DNA of 47,569 bases from Kalaharituber pfeilii (GCA_015179045.1 WHUZ01000180.1:1-47569), one strand, 5' to 3'. Positions 25,700-34,819 are shown, numbered from the stretch's first letter. Numbers and translations: made by a program. The notes: a model not told the origin generated them from the sequence alone.

Positions 25700-25875
25700 T
25701 ACGACTTCTTGATGCATACTCTCCTATGCAACTAAACAATTTCAGGAATACGTATATGTGCCGGGCCATTCGTAACAGTAATTCAGTCACCACTAGTCCT
25801 GGCTACTCAGTAGCATCACGGTTCATAACTTTTGTTCTCTGTACAAAGCACTATGCACGACATTACCTACATGCC
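25700..25875 (+). repeat. Dispersed repeat R, copy 1, beside AT block 1
   Basis: GTGCCGGGCCATTCGTAAC, the following TTCAGTCACCACT and a later TTTTGTTCT are found in inverted orientation at 42195-42400. Both copies lie beside an AT-rich block. The other strand begins TGTTACGAATGGCCCGGCAC, which resembles an LTR start, but no matching end or duplication was seen. Identity unknown. Confidence 0.55.
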
Positions 25876-25984
25876 CACTACGCGCATACTCTACAATAAA
25901 CTTCGAACCCAGCTAGACTGCCGTCAAGAATGCAGAACCCACTTCAGCGAAATGCTGTCTTCTCAGTAAAATACTTCTCTATTG

Positions 25985-27055
25985 GAAATTGTGAAAATGT
26001 ATACTAAAATACAGATATATAATCAAAGATTTAAAAATATTAAAAGTATATAACTTCTAAAGAATAATAGAGCTGTAGCATGCGAGACTAAAGAATTCTA
26101 ATAAAAAAACATAAGAGTAAGACTTTTCAAGTAAAAAGTAAGTATATTAAAATCCTTATTATTATTAGTAATCTATAAACTTCAAATTTATTAATAAAAA
26201 ATATATTAAAAAACTAACTTAAATTAATATAAATAATAATTATATTATATAATTAAATTATTATATTTAATTTCAATATATTTATATACTTTTAAATAAT
26301 ATATATATTAATATTATAAAATAAATAAATTAATTAAATATATATTAATAAAAGATAATATTTATAAAATATTATATTAATATTATAAATAACTTTTAAA
26401 AAAAAAAATATAATTTACTTAAAATACTTTTTTAAATTATTTAATTATAAACTTTTTACTATAAATATTTATTATATTAATAATTTATTATAATATACTT
26501 TTATAAAATACTTAAAAAAAGTTTAAAAAAAATCTAAGTTCTATAAATATTTAAATAATACTTAAATTTAGTTTAAATAAAATAAAACTTCTATTTTTTT
26601 AATATTTAAAAATCTTTATTATTTTTATATTATTAAAAGATAAAGATATTAAAAGTAAAATTTAAGATTTATTTTTAGTTATTTTATAGTTAAGTTATAT
26701 TTTTAAAGAAGTATTAAAATAATAATTTAATTAATAAACTATTATAAGTATATACTTATAGTATATACTTTTTTAATATTTATAAATTACTTTTAATAGT
26801 AGTAAAATAATTTTTTTTATTATATATATAATAATTAACATATACTATATATATTTTTCTTATTATTATATAATAAAAAATTAGTATATACTTTTGTTTA
26901 AGTACTATAATTATATATACTTTAGATTTAATCCTTTTAAAAACTTTTCTTACTTACTAAGATACCAACTAGATTAATTAAGATATAATCTTATCTAATT
27001 TATACTAGTTGATATATAACTTAGAAGTCTTCTACTAGATTAAAATGTATTGATT
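25985..27055. repeat. AT block 1, RIP-saturated DNA
   Basis: About 1.07 kb of almost pure A/T. Residual C is nearly always followed by T and residual G nearly always preceded by A; CpA and TpG are almost absent. This is the pattern left when RIP has changed all available CpA to TpA on both strands. The ancestral element is no longer readable. No coding frame. Confidence 0.85.
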
Positions 27056-27084
27056 AAAGACGTGCATAACCATTAGCAGGGCAA

Positions 27085-27466
27085 TGCAATTGACAGGTCG
27101 GGACACGGAAGCGTATCACAAGCAGAGCACATGATTGAGTGAGTGATAAGAGTTGCGCCACTGAGTGGGAAGGGTACGCATAAGCCTGTTGAGTACAGCC
27201 TTAGTCATAGCTACTACGGCGTTGATATTGATTGTTAAGCATAGATAGAATAAGCAATAGAATAGTCATTAGGCACGCGCGGGGAGCTGGCCTTTTTTGT
27301 TTTTCTTTTTTAAAAAAAATCACGTAACGCCGCTTGCAGCTGTCCGCCATGGCAGGGCGGGGAGCTGGCTTAAAGAGGGCCTTCTGCTATCGAGAGCTGG
27401 TCGAGCTTCAAGCGTTGTCCTAAGTTATTTCCCTCACTTTGCTACATTACCGTAGACCCCGTAACA
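27085..27466 (-). mobile_element. LTR-2 family solo LTR, copy 1
   Basis: On the minus strand it begins TGTTACGGGGTCTACGG at 27466, followed by AACTTAGGACAACGCTTGAAG, which is shared with the Ty3 LTR at 28415 and with LTR-2 copy 2 at 42509. Shared blocks continue to CGACCTGTCAATTGCATTG. A LINE tail (27292-27356) interrupts it. No internal retroelement sequence and no clear 5-bp duplication. The inner hairpin seen in copy 2 is partly eroded here. Confidence 0.7.
27292..27356 (-). mobile_element. Tail-only LINE insertion (family B2) inside LTR-2
   Basis: Minus-strand tail CCCTGCCATGGCGGACAGC then AAGCGGCGTTACGTGA, ending in an A/T-rich tract. Perfect 13-bp repeats GCGGGGAGCTGGC lie at 27279-27291 and 27357-27369. 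Removing the insert and one repeat restores the LTR-2 sequence GCCAGCTCCCCGCGC as read in copy 2. Confidence 0.87.
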
Positions 27467-28195
27467 CTCTCCGTTTGTGAATAGCACCAAACTTGCAAAT
27501 CCCAGAAAATTTTAAGCTCCCCTTGATAGGGCCAATTAGATGGTACCGTTGCCCTGATCTGCTCGTACTGTCTAAAAGCTTTTTTTCTCGCTATTACCTA
27601 AATTACCTAAAGTATGTATTTGGCTTTCTGGATCCTACCTACGGCATTGATATCTGTATGTGTTATTGTACGAAGACATGATCCCATAGTAAGCTTAGAT
27701 TGTCACTCACATTATCGCAGTGCGCTCTAAGACTACGGCCAATTCAGGTCAGTTTTCTTTCTCATTAGGTAGGGGCTCCCAAGACTGCAGCTTCGGATTT
27801 GCTTCCGTTTTTTTAGCTACCACTGTGATGCAAAGTTTGTTAGTAAAACGCGATTTAAACCCCAAAAGTACTTCGTTTAAAGCGAAAAAGTGAGTGACCT
27901 CAAGAAGGATCTTTTGGATTTGCCCCGAGGCCTCAACACAGGCTGGGTGTACACCTTTTGTCATCCGTCGCTGCAGTGTGCTGAGGAACACTATCAGAGT
28001 CTTCTTTCACCTGAGGGGAAGCCATTGGGGTTCCCCAATCCAGACTCGCATTTTCCTTCATATCTAAACCTAAAGTTGTTCTTACATTTGCTATTCGCTT
28101 CACACATTTCGCTTCTAAGCCTGCTTACATACAGTATACTCTCGATATAAATATCTTCTATAAGAATATATTCGATATAGGAATGTGTGCGATGT
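27467..28195. other. No recognisable gene
   Basis: Overlapping frames at 27749-27991 (-) and 27890-28150 (+) show no motif. No tail, LTR or hairpin was found. Confidence 0.4.
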
Positions 28196-28199
28196 ATGT

Positions 28200-28414
28200 A
28201 TTTACCTCTCTGCTCCCTGTCTCCCTGGGAGGACCTAGAGGAGAAAGGGTGGGCGACCCGGTCGAGTACTGGTTTGCCTGCCTCGATCTGGGGTAGCCGG
28301 AGGCGGAGGGCACTGGGTGCTCAAGGTGTGTATGTAGTAGATTCCGTAGTTAGTTGTTCCAAACCTGGCCCGGGTATATGGGTCCCTGCTGGTAGCCTGT
28401 ATATAGGGGTTACG
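28200..28414 (+). mobile_element. LINE family B 3' end, left half, split by the Ty3 element
   Basis: The sequence matches the 3' untranslated part of the family B copy at 35.2-35.6 kb (read there on the minus strand) and runs to GGTAGCCTGTATATAGGGG then TTACG. It resumes exactly after the Ty3 element as TTACGTGAATA plus about 24 A (33301-33337), so one LINE tail has been cut in two. The 5' limit of this truncated LINE is not sharp and no outer duplication could be confirmed. Confidence 0.75.
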
Positions 28415-28667
28415 TGTTACGGTGTCTGCGATTGCAGCGAAGTGTAGGTGTAACTTAGGACAACGCTTGGAACTTGACCTTTGTATAGAGGCCGTGGAGG
28501 CCTCTATATATAGGCGTCCAGCGTGTCGGTTATTTGCATTATTCTATTTAACATTGAGTGCTAACTAACAAGCTTCTCTCTCTTCACCATCATAACTATG
28601 AATGGCGTGATTATCATGCGTCATCTCTCATCGCTTATCATTGATACTTTGTTGGGTCACCCTGACA
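28415..28667 (-). repeat. 3' LTR of the Ty3 element, 253 bp
   Basis: Bounded by TGTTACGG and CCTGACA on the plus strand. It differs from the other LTR (243 bp) by an extra 10 bp near 28630-28640. It contains a perfect 10-bp inverted repeat TATAGAGGCC / GGCCTCTATA around a 5-nt loop at 28484-28508. Confidence 0.92.
28484..28508. promoter_or_regulatory. Perfect hairpin in the Ty3 LTR
   Basis: Arms TATAGAGGCC and GGCCTCTATA with loop GTGGA, next to a TATATATAG run. The related LTR-2 at 42583-42601 has a hairpin in the same place with an unrelated stem (CGAGGGC/GCCCTCG). Conserved structure with changed sequence suggests a role at DNA or RNA level; the role is unknown. Confidence 0.6.
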
Positions 28668-28864
28668 TTACCCCCGTTCTTACGGCTGACGTCCTCGTCA
28701 GATCTTCGCTTCATTGAGACCTTCACCTCATTTCTTTAGGGTAGCATTTCTGTATGTCAGGGGCCTGTATCATCCATCACCTTGCGCTACCGTTAAACCT
28801 CTCCATGGGTAAAAAAAAACCCTGTGGGAAAAAGTACTCCATGGGCGAGGAAGGTATAGGCTCA

Positions 28865-29606
28865 GTGTCTATCACTTCTTCGATTCGTCGGCATGTGTTC
28901 CGTGCAGCTCTTCGACTCGTCGGTATATGCTCAATTCAATTGTCAACTCTTCGATTTTCATCGGTATAGGCTCAATTCATCAGTCTTCGATTCGTCGGCA
29001 TGTACTCAGTTCAGCTCTTCGACTCATCGGCATAGGTTCAATTATCAATTGTCAGTCTTCAATTCGTCGGTATGTGCTTACTTCAGCTCTTCGACTCATT
29101 GGCATAGGTTCAGTCTTCGATTTGTCGGTATGTTCAGCTCTTCGACTCATCGGCATAGCTCAATTATCAATTGTCAGTCTTCAATTCGTCGGTATGTGCT
29201 TACTTCAGCTATTCGACTCATTGGCATAGGTTCAGTCTTCGATTTGTCGGTATGTTCAGCTCTTCGACTCATCGGCATAGCTCAATTATCAATTGTCAGT
29301 CTTCAATTCGTCGGTATGTGCTTACTTCAGCTCTTCGACTCATTGGCATAGGTTCAGTCTTCGATTTGTCGGTATGTGCTTACTTCAGCTCTTCGACTCA
29401 TCGGCATAGCTCAATTATCAATTGTCAGTCTTCAATTCGTCGGTATGTGCTTACTTCAGCTCTTCGACTCATTGGCATAGGTTCAGTCTTCGATTTGTCG
29501 GCATGTGCTTACTTCAGCTCTTCGACTCATCGGCATAGCTCAATTATCAATTGTCAGACTTCAATTCGTCGGTATGTGCTTACTTCAGCTCTTCGATCCA
29601 TTGGCT
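28865..29606. repeat. Tandem array of 122/129-bp units between integrase and 3' LTR
   Basis: The word CAATTATCAATTGTCAG starts at 29039, 29161, 29283, 29412 and 29541, giving periods 122, 122, 129 and 129. The longer unit has 7 more bases (GTGCTTACTTCAG against GTTCAG). Inside each unit a shorter motif, CTTCGAyTCrTCGGyAT, recurs every 20-40 bp. The array overlaps the last codons of the integrase frame and fills the element's 3' untranslated region. Confidence 0.9.
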
Positions 29607-30651
29607 TTCTTGGGTGCTCATTATGAAATTTAATAATTTCCTGCAGTACTAAAGGAGCCTGTAAATCATCGAATGATTCCCATGTGTCAGATTCTGCACC
29701 ATAATCTTTCCAATGGACTCGGTACTTTACGCCCCCTTTGGTGCGTCTGCTATCAACAATACAATCCACCTCATATAGTGGTTCCTCTTCCTCATCATTA
29801 TCTTCATTGTCACTTCTCGATGATGGATCAACCTGTGGTTGCACTCTATCTTTAAAAGGCTTCAGTAGTGAAGTGTGTATCACCTTGTGCAGGCGTAGCC
29901 TTTTAGGAATGTTTAGCTCATACGCATGCCGGCTGATTCGTCGAGTAATGGTATATGGGCCAATATACTTGCTGGATAAGGACTTGTTTCCAGTTTGTAC
30001 TGTCAAATTGCGGCGATCCACCCATACTTGGTCTCCAACTTGAAATTGGCGAGATTTGTCAATGTGGAGTGCAGAGCGCTTATCGTTGATCTGCTTGAGG
30101 GTTTGGTGAATCTGGCTGTGTACTGCGGTCATACGTTCAATCCATTCTTCAGCAGCTGGGCTGGCATATATGTAATCATCATTGACATGAATAGTACGTG
30201 GGTCAAACCCATACAGGCTGCGGAATGGGCTGTATCCATGTGTGGCGGTATTTGTAGAGTTGTATGCGAATTCGGCTAGTGGTAGCCATTGTACCCAACG
30301 TTTCTGACGATCGTGGCAGTAGATTCTCAAGTATTGTTTGAGTGTTTGTACCGCTCTCTCACTCAAGCCATCTGTCTGTGGGTGATGTGCTGTTGACAGC
30401 CTCAGACCAATATGAAGCTTCGCATTTAGATCTCGCATAAATGCACTTGTGAATTGTGGGCCACGGTCTGAGGTAACATGCCTGGGTAAGCCATGAAGTC
30501 GCCATATTTCACAAATGTAGGCATTTGCTACGTCCTCTGCTGTCCATGTCGTTTTAGCAGGTATATAGTGCTGCATCTTAGTAAAACGGTCTGTGATAAC
30601 TAAGACAGCATTGAATCCTTCACTTTCAGGAAGTTCTCCTACAAAGTCCAT
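29554..30651 (-). CDS. Ty3 integrase catalytic core with C-terminal chromodomain
   Basis: A 365-codon frame starting at MDFVGELPE. The catalytic triad is complete: Asp2, Asp62 (VTSDRGPQF) and Glu98 (DGLSERAVQ), with exactly 35 residues between the last two. Conserved HPQTDG and GYSPF blocks follow, then the DNA-binding part (VGDQVWVDRRNL, KYIGPYTI, LHKVIHTSLLKPF), and at about residues 290-345 a chromodomain (VKYRVHWKDYGAESDTWE) as in chromoviruses, which tether integration to chromatin. The N-terminal HHCC zinc finger is absent because of a deletion joined to the upstream frame at a TAA codon (RVAGH, stop, IAMDF). The C-terminus runs into the tandem array, giving a low-complexity end. Confidence 0.9.
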   Translation of the reverse strand: MDFVGELPESEGFNAVLVITDRFTKMQHYIPAKTTWTAEDVANAYICEIWRLHGLPRHVTSDRGPQFTSAFMRDLNAKLHIGLRLSTAHHPQTDGLSERAVQTLKQYLRIYCHDRQKRWVQWLPLAEFAYNSTNTATHGYSPFRSLYGFDPRTIHVNDDYIYASPAAEEWIERMTAVHSQIHQTLKQINDKRSALHIDKSRQFQVGDQVWVDRRNLTVQTGNKSLSSKYIGPYTITRRISRHAYELNIPKRLRLHKVIHTSLLKPFKDRVQPQVDPSSRSDNEDNDEEEEPLYEVDCIVDSRRTKGGVKYRVHWKDYGAESDTWESFDDLQAPLVLQEIIKFHNEHPRKPMDRRAEVSTYRRIEV

Positions 30652-30657
30652 AGCTAT

Positions 30658-31656
30658 TTAATGGCCCGCAACTCTGGAATCATGACATTGTTGTAGCACA
30701 GCATGCAGACAATCAGTAGGTACAATTAGCAGTCCGCTCTCAATATCTTTGGGCCATGTTGTGACATCAATTCCTTCTAGATTTGGGTCTGGAATGTCTT
30801 CTTCTTCAGGGTCTGAAGCATCTTCTTCATTGGCTGGAGTATCTTTATTGCCTGGAGCATCTTCGTTGGCTGGAGCATCTTCGTTGGCTGGAGCATCTTC
30901 GTTGGCTGGAGCATCTTCGTTGGCTGGAGCATCTTCGTTGGCTGGAGCATCTTCGTTGGCTTGTGCAACTATAAGTTGGCCTTCTTTGAACATTGGTGCA
31001 TTGGTTCCTGAAGGTTCGTTACCTTCTCGTCGTGTGATAGCATCTGGGCGTCCCATCGCTGATCCCGGTCGATACTTGATAATGTAGTCGAATTCAGCGA
31101 GCTTTTCGGCCCATTCAGCCTGTCGCATGTTTAATCTTGGCTTGGTCTGAAAGTACTGTAGTCCTTGATGATCTGTATGTACTTCAAACTGCATTGTCAA
31201 ACTGAGAAGCCATGTACGCCAGTGTAGTAAAGAGCTGACGATTGCCCATAACTCTTTATCATGTATAGGCCAGTTGCGTTGATGTTGCTTTAGTAACCGT
31301 GAGTGGCAGTCCACCAATTTCCACTGCCGGGCTTCAGCCTCATTTTCGTCTGTTGCTGGGTGTAATTGAGAGAGTACTCCTGCAATAGCTTGATTTGATG
31401 CATCCGTTTCAATGAGTGTGCGTAGTGTTCTATCATACTGTGCAAGTATAGGAGCAGATTCAAATAGCTTTTTCAATTCGTCAAATGCACTCTGTTGTTG
31501 TTCAGCCCAGGACCATGGTATATCCTTACAAGTCAACTCAACGAGTGGCTTGGTTCGTGCACTGTAATTCTTGATGAATCGTCTGTAGAAGTTGGTGAAT
31601 CCTAGAAAAGACTGTACTTCTTTCTTTCTTTGCGGTGCTTTCCAATCTTGAATCAC
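30658..31656 (-). pseudogene. Ty3 pol remnant: end of reverse transcriptase plus RNase H
   Basis: The open frame starts after the deletion. Upstream codons continue it without an ATG (NGTEVKIDSKKVKVIQDW). It holds the connection region EVQSFLGFTNFYRRFI and the RNase H acidic positions in IETDASNQA, HDKELWAIV, HTDHQGLQYF and GRPDAITRR. It ends just after the first integrase zinc-finger residues (CHDSRVAGH). Polymerase palm and fingers are missing. Residues about 230-280 are a six-residue repeat (ANEDAP). Without its own start or polymerase it is not functional as pol. Confidence 0.88.
30838..30966. repeat. 18-bp coding tandem repeat (ANEDAP) in Ty3 pol
   Basis: About seven copies of GCTGGAGCATCTTCGTTG on the plus strand encode ANEDAP on the minus strand. 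One edge unit is variant (GNKDTP). It lies between RNase H and integrase and makes a flexible acidic linker. Copies in the middle are identical, which suggests recent slippage or unequal exchange. Confidence 0.92.
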
Positions 31657-31658
31657 TT

Positions 31659-31850
31659 TTACTTTCTTTGAATCAATTTTGACTTCGGTACCGTTGATGT
31701 AGCTGTGCCCCCTGATGTGGGTGCAGATGTGGATGCAGATGTCGATTGACTAGTATTAGTAGTTAGTAAAGCAGGGGGTAATACCTTACATAGAACTATA
31801 TCTACAAAATTGTGAGCTTCAAGCACCACAGTGACCTGGTAAGTTGCCAT
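31659..31850 (-). pseudogene. Ty3 aspartic protease remnant
   Basis: The frame reads VTVVLEAHNFVDIVLCKVLPPALL, which resembles the region around a retroviral-type protease active site (VLLDSGATHNFV in relatives), but the catalytic D-S-G is not present. It is followed by a Ser/Thr-rich run and then the junction to the reverse-transcriptase end. The frame differs from gag and pol. Confidence 0.55.
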
Positions 31851-31903
31851 TTTTTAGTATCAGATAACTCTAGTAATTTTACAGTTGATACTGGCTTAGT
31901 ACT

Positions 31904-32902
31904 TCAAAATCCGGTTCTGCAGTCTCTTCCTATATGCCCTTTGCGTCTACACTTGAAACAGAGGCCTGCTTTAATTCTTACATCTATCTCCTGCTGAGGA
32001 ACATAATTTTCGGCCCTAATATTATTCGTGGGAGGTGCTGGGAGGTGTGTCGTTTTGGATTGTTGCGATTTCGAGGCTCGAGTATCAAACCGAGTGCCTG
32101 TCTTAATAGCTATACTCTTCCAAGCATTATAGTCATGTAGAGGAGCATTCTGGCCTTCCAGAGCCTTCCGTAGATTTGGCTTTAGCCCTGGTTCCAACAT
32201 AAAAGGTAGGTTCTCATTTGGTATTTTGGCATGAATATTAAGTGACTCTGCTTCAACAAAGAAGTCTAGGATAGTACCAGTTTGGTGAAGTGTCATAAGG
32301 GAGGTGGTATCATTTGCTTGCCGGCCTGGGTCAGCGAAAGCTTCTCGTAAAGCTCGAAGGGCGGTCTGTTCATCCTTTAGGTCTTTCTTATTATGCCTCC
32401 ACCATAAACCAGCCTTGCCTTTCATTGCTAGACTAAACAGTCCGAATCGAATGCCTGGAGTGTTTGTTGTCCGTAATGCTACCATGTTTTGAAATTCATA
32501 CTCAAATTCATCAAAATTTGAGGTACCATCAAATCTAGGTATCTCTGTAAGGCGGAGTGCTTGAATGGCATCGCGGTCCTCCTTACTGATTGCAGTATCT
32601 AAGTTATCTGCTTCCGAGCTTGCTGAGACTGATAGAGTTGCCGGGGCTGCCCGAGTTGCTGGGGTTGCCGGAATTGCCGGGGTGACTGCCAGAGTCGCTG
32701 AGGTTGCTGAATTTGCCGGGGTGGCTGCCAGAGTTGCTACTTTTCGTTCTAGCTTCTTGATGGTAGCCTGAAGGGCTTGTATAGTCTGTTGAGTAGTTGC
32801 AGTCGATCTTGGGGGTTCCGGTGAGAGTGATCCTAATGTTGGGGAGTAGGGTGTAGGCGATCCCAATGTTGGGGAGTAGGGCACTTCGTCATCCATATCC
32901 AT
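31904..32902 (-). CDS. Ty3 Gag-like protein with CCHC knuckle
   Basis: 332 codons. The N-terminus has a small duplication (YSPTLGSPTPYSPTLGS) and an Ala/Thr/Pro-rich segment. The middle is a retrotransposon Gag domain (IPRFDGTSNFDEFEYEFQN, KGKAGLWWRHNKK). Near the C-terminus is one zinc knuckle, CFKCRRKGHIGRDC (C-x2-C-x4-H-x4-C), used to package RNA. The frame is uninterrupted, so Gag could still be made and could package this element's RNA. It ends with TGA before the protease remnant, a common gag-pol boundary arrangement. Confidence 0.88.
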   Translation of the reverse strand: MDMDDEVPYSPTLGSPTPYSPTLGSLSPEPPRSTATTQQTIQALQATIKKLERKVATLAATPANSATSATLAVTPAIPATPATRAAPATLSVSASSEADNLDTAISKEDRDAIQALRLTEIPRFDGTSNFDEFEYEFQNMVALRTTNTPGIRFGLFSLAMKGKAGLWWRHNKKDLKDEQTALRALREAFADPGRQANDTTSLMTLHQTGTILDFFVEAESLNIHAKIPNENLPFMLEPGLKPNLRKALEGQNAPLHDYNAWKSIAIKTGTRFDTRASKSQQSKTTHLPAPPTNNIRAENYVPQQEIDVRIKAGLCFKCRRKGHIGRDCRTGF

Positions 32903-32949
32903 TTGTGCAAGCGAGTAACTTCAAAGGGCTGGAGGCGAGAACGTTTGTT

Positions 32950-33050
32950 GAGTAAAGGTAAACGGTAAGGCGTTGAGGTAAAAGGTAAAGGTAAGGCGTT
33001 GAGGTAAAAGGTAAAGGTAAGGCGTTGAGGTAAAAGGTAAAAGGTTCAGC
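32950..33050. repeat. 26-bp tandem repeat in the Ty3 leader
   Basis: GGCGTTGAGGTAAAAGGTAA begins at about 32969, 32995 and 33021 (period 26), between gag and the 5' LTR. No TGG-type tRNA primer-binding site is visible next to the LTR: the leader begins TTACAACGCTGAACC in element sense, so priming is unclear. Confidence 0.8.
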
Positions 33051-33057
33051 GTTGTAA

Positions 33058-33300
33058 TGTTACGGTGTCTGCGATTGCAGCGAAGTGTAGGTGTAACTTA
33101 GGACAACGCTTGGAACTTGACCTTTGTATAGAGGCCGTGGAGGCCTCTATATATAGGCGTCCAGCGTGTCGGTTATTTGCATTATTCTATTTAACATTGA
33201 GTGCTAACTAACAAGCTTCTCTCTCTTCACCATCATAACTATGAATGGCGTGATTATCATGCGTCATCTCTCATTGATACTTTGTTGGGTCACCCTGACA
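33058..33300 (-). repeat. 5' LTR of the Ty3 element, 243 bp
   Basis: Starts TGTTACGG and ends CCCTGACA on the plus strand, then TTACG target duplication. Nearly identical to 28415-28667 apart from a 10-bp indel (CTCATTGATAC here). It carries the same 10-bp hairpin. Confidence 0.92.
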
Positions 33301-33310
33301 TTACGTGAAT

Positions 33311-33337
<27 letters not shown>
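33301..33337 (+). mobile_element. LINE family B tail, right half
   Basis: TTACGTGAATA followed by poly(A), directly after the Ty3 element. Joined to 28414 it rebuilds a normal family B terminus (GGGGTTACGTGA then A-tract). Confidence 0.8.
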
Positions 33338-33341
<4 letters not shown>

Positions 33342-33570
33342 TACATAGCTCTCTCTTTCTCCCCTTGTTGGCCGCCAAGCCGCCAAGCCTTCCAACCCTC
33401 CCTCTGAGGCCAACCTGAAACTGACTTGATCCACAATTGACATTTGACAGCGTACTCCATGACATCTAGAAGTGAATTGAGCGCTTTCAGGCTGACATTG
33501 GCAGGGCGCAAATTAAGCAGTTATGATTAACTTTGCATGGATTTATCCTGTCGGCAAGTAATCAAATGCA

Positions 33571-33657
33571 GTTTCCCTGCCATAGGGTGGTAACATGTAT
33601 GGGGATTTATGTGCCCCAACTCGCCCCCCCTCTCTCAGAAAAAAAAAAAAAAAAAAG
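33571..33657 (+). mobile_element. Short LINE family B tail insertion
   Basis: Begins TTTCCCTGCCATAGGGTGG, keeps GTATGGGGATTTATGTG, and ends in a poly(A) of about 18. Short direct repeats AAATGCA lie at 33564-33570 and 33658-33664. The tail is more diverged than the others and has an extra C-rich segment before poly(A). Confidence 0.65.
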
Positions 33658-33910
33658 AAATGCATTGAAGTGATAGTGACCGTAATTAAAGAATTACGGG
33701 GCCTTCAGCACGAACTTGAACTTGACCGGCGTATCTTGCTCTGGTATGCTGAGAGACTAGTATGCAAAAGGGTACACATAAGCTTCAAATTTCAACTGGT
33801 TATGTACCCAAACAGAGAACCTGTTTCATATTTTGTATACAGGGCCTCCAGTTGTGAGGATAAGTTATAGCTACAATTGAAGCATTGATTTACTGCGCTC
33901 CATTTTGAAA

Positions 33911-34819
33911 TCAAAAGGTATGACCTGAAGACGTAAAGTAACTTAATCTGGGAGGATTGCAGAGGAGAAAGGGGCTTAGGGCCTGGAGCTGTTGAGGTGG
34001 GTAGAGAGATGACGGGGCGAGCGCCTGCCGGGTTTTCGCATTTGATTTTGGGTTAGACGCTTCATTCTTTTTATCATCTCCTTTGTATGTAATCTTATAG
34101 TAGCTTATAGGCAGTATGCGAGTAATAATTTTTTTTTCTTCGTTCCGGCTGATATTGCAAAAGCGGCATGGTCTTTGCAGTAGAGGTAGCCGAGGAGGTT
34201 GTGGTCCTTTCCTTTCGGGCAGGACGGCCAGGTAGATCTCTCTTCTTACTGTAACATCGCTCGGTGTGGAGAGAGGGTTGGCGTCATCCTTGGGGAAGGC
34301 GCGGAGGTTTGAGCCGCTCCTTCTGCATATGGGGGCTGCTCGGTTTGCGTATCCATAATTACCTGTAGGTGGACTGGAGTGCCCCGACAGTGTGGACTGT
34401 GTTATCTTTGGCAAGCTCTGGTCTGAAATCTCGACTCCAAAGTACTTAACACTAATATCCGATGCAGAAACATCAATAAGCTTGAGGCAAAGCTCATCAC
34501 CTTCCTCAGGATCTAGATTAGATCTACCCATTCTGCGTCCCAAATCTCCTCCAACAACATCCTCATGACTTTCGGAGCAAAAGGTGGCGAGGTCTTTTGG
34601 AGTTGGGTTGCCCATTCTTGGGTTGAGGTGTGGGTTAGTAGACCAGTACACGAAGGTGGTGAGCGGTCCTGTGGCAGCGATGGTGCGGTTGTAGGTGCTG
34701 GGAGCTGTGATAATCGGTACGAATCGATTTCCTCGATGCGAGCCACGCCTTGGGTCCCTAAGGAAGCTCATGTCGCGTGTTGACAGGTCAGTGGAGTGTG
34801 CTAGCATGATCTCACACAT
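33911..34819 (-). CDS. Unrecognised 302-codon open frame
   Basis: The longest open frame in the window outside the Ty3 element. It is Ser/Pro-rich with no signal peptide, membrane segment or domain I recognise. A cysteine pair (RPCRFCNISR) occurs near residue 225. It lies among LINE fragments, contains a run of A that encodes lysines near its end, and overlaps other open frames on both strands, so it may be mobile-element sequence or a chance frame. A family-A-like tail word (GCAGTATGCGAGTAATAAT, 34111-34129) lies on the plus strand inside it, without poly(A). Confidence 0.2.
   Translation of the reverse strand: MCEIMLAHSTDLSTRDMSFLRDPRRGSHRGNRFVPIITAPSTYNRTIAATGPLTTFVYWSTNPHLNPRMGNPTPKDLATFCSESHEDVVGGDLGRRMGRSNLDPEEGDELCLKLIDVSASDISVKYFGVEISDQSLPKITQSTLSGHSSPPTGNYGYANRAAPICRRSGSNLRAFPKDDANPLSTPSDVTVRREIYLAVLPERKGPQPPRLPLLQRPCRFCNISRNEEKKIITRILPISYYKITYKGDDKKNEASNPKSNAKTRQALAPSSLYPPQQLQALSPFLLCNPPRLSYFTSSGHTF

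Larger units (their letters stand above)
28415..33300 (-). mobile_element. Ty3/gypsy chromovirus, internally deleted, LTRs nearly identical
   Basis: A 4.9-kb element read on the minus strand: 5' LTR 33300-33058, leader with a 26-bp repeat, gag-like ORF, protease remnant, last part of reverse transcriptase plus RNase H, integrase core with chromodomain, tandem array, purine-rich GGGGGTAA next to the 3' LTR at 28667-28415. A 5-bp duplication TTACG lies on both sides (28410-28414 and 33301-33305). Two parts are missing: most of protease and reverse transcriptase, including the YxDD region, between about 31.74 and 31.68 kb, and the integrase HHCC zinc finger, where RVAGH meets a stop and then MDFVGELP. 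It cannot encode its own reverse transcriptase. Near-identical LTRs (one 10-bp indel noticed) point to recent transposition, presumably helped by a complete relative. Confidence 0.92.

Noticed and set aside
28865..29606. CRISPR-like regular repeats
   Set aside because: Contiguous minisatellite units with no unique spacers, inside a eukaryotic retrotransposon.
30749..31087. Plus-strand frames rich in Leu/Glu/His or Ala/Ser repeats
   Set aside because: Mirror frames of the ANEDAP-coding repeat in Ty3 pol.
32970..33045. Telomere-like or interstitial G-rich repeat (GGTAAAAGGTAAAGGTAAG)
   Set aside because: It is the 26-bp leader repeat of the Ty3 element, not a telomeric motif.
34103..34129. 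Family A tail word (GCAGTATGCGAGTAATAAT) on the plus strand
   Set aside because: Followed by T rather than poly(A) and without a duplication; may be a chance or decayed match.
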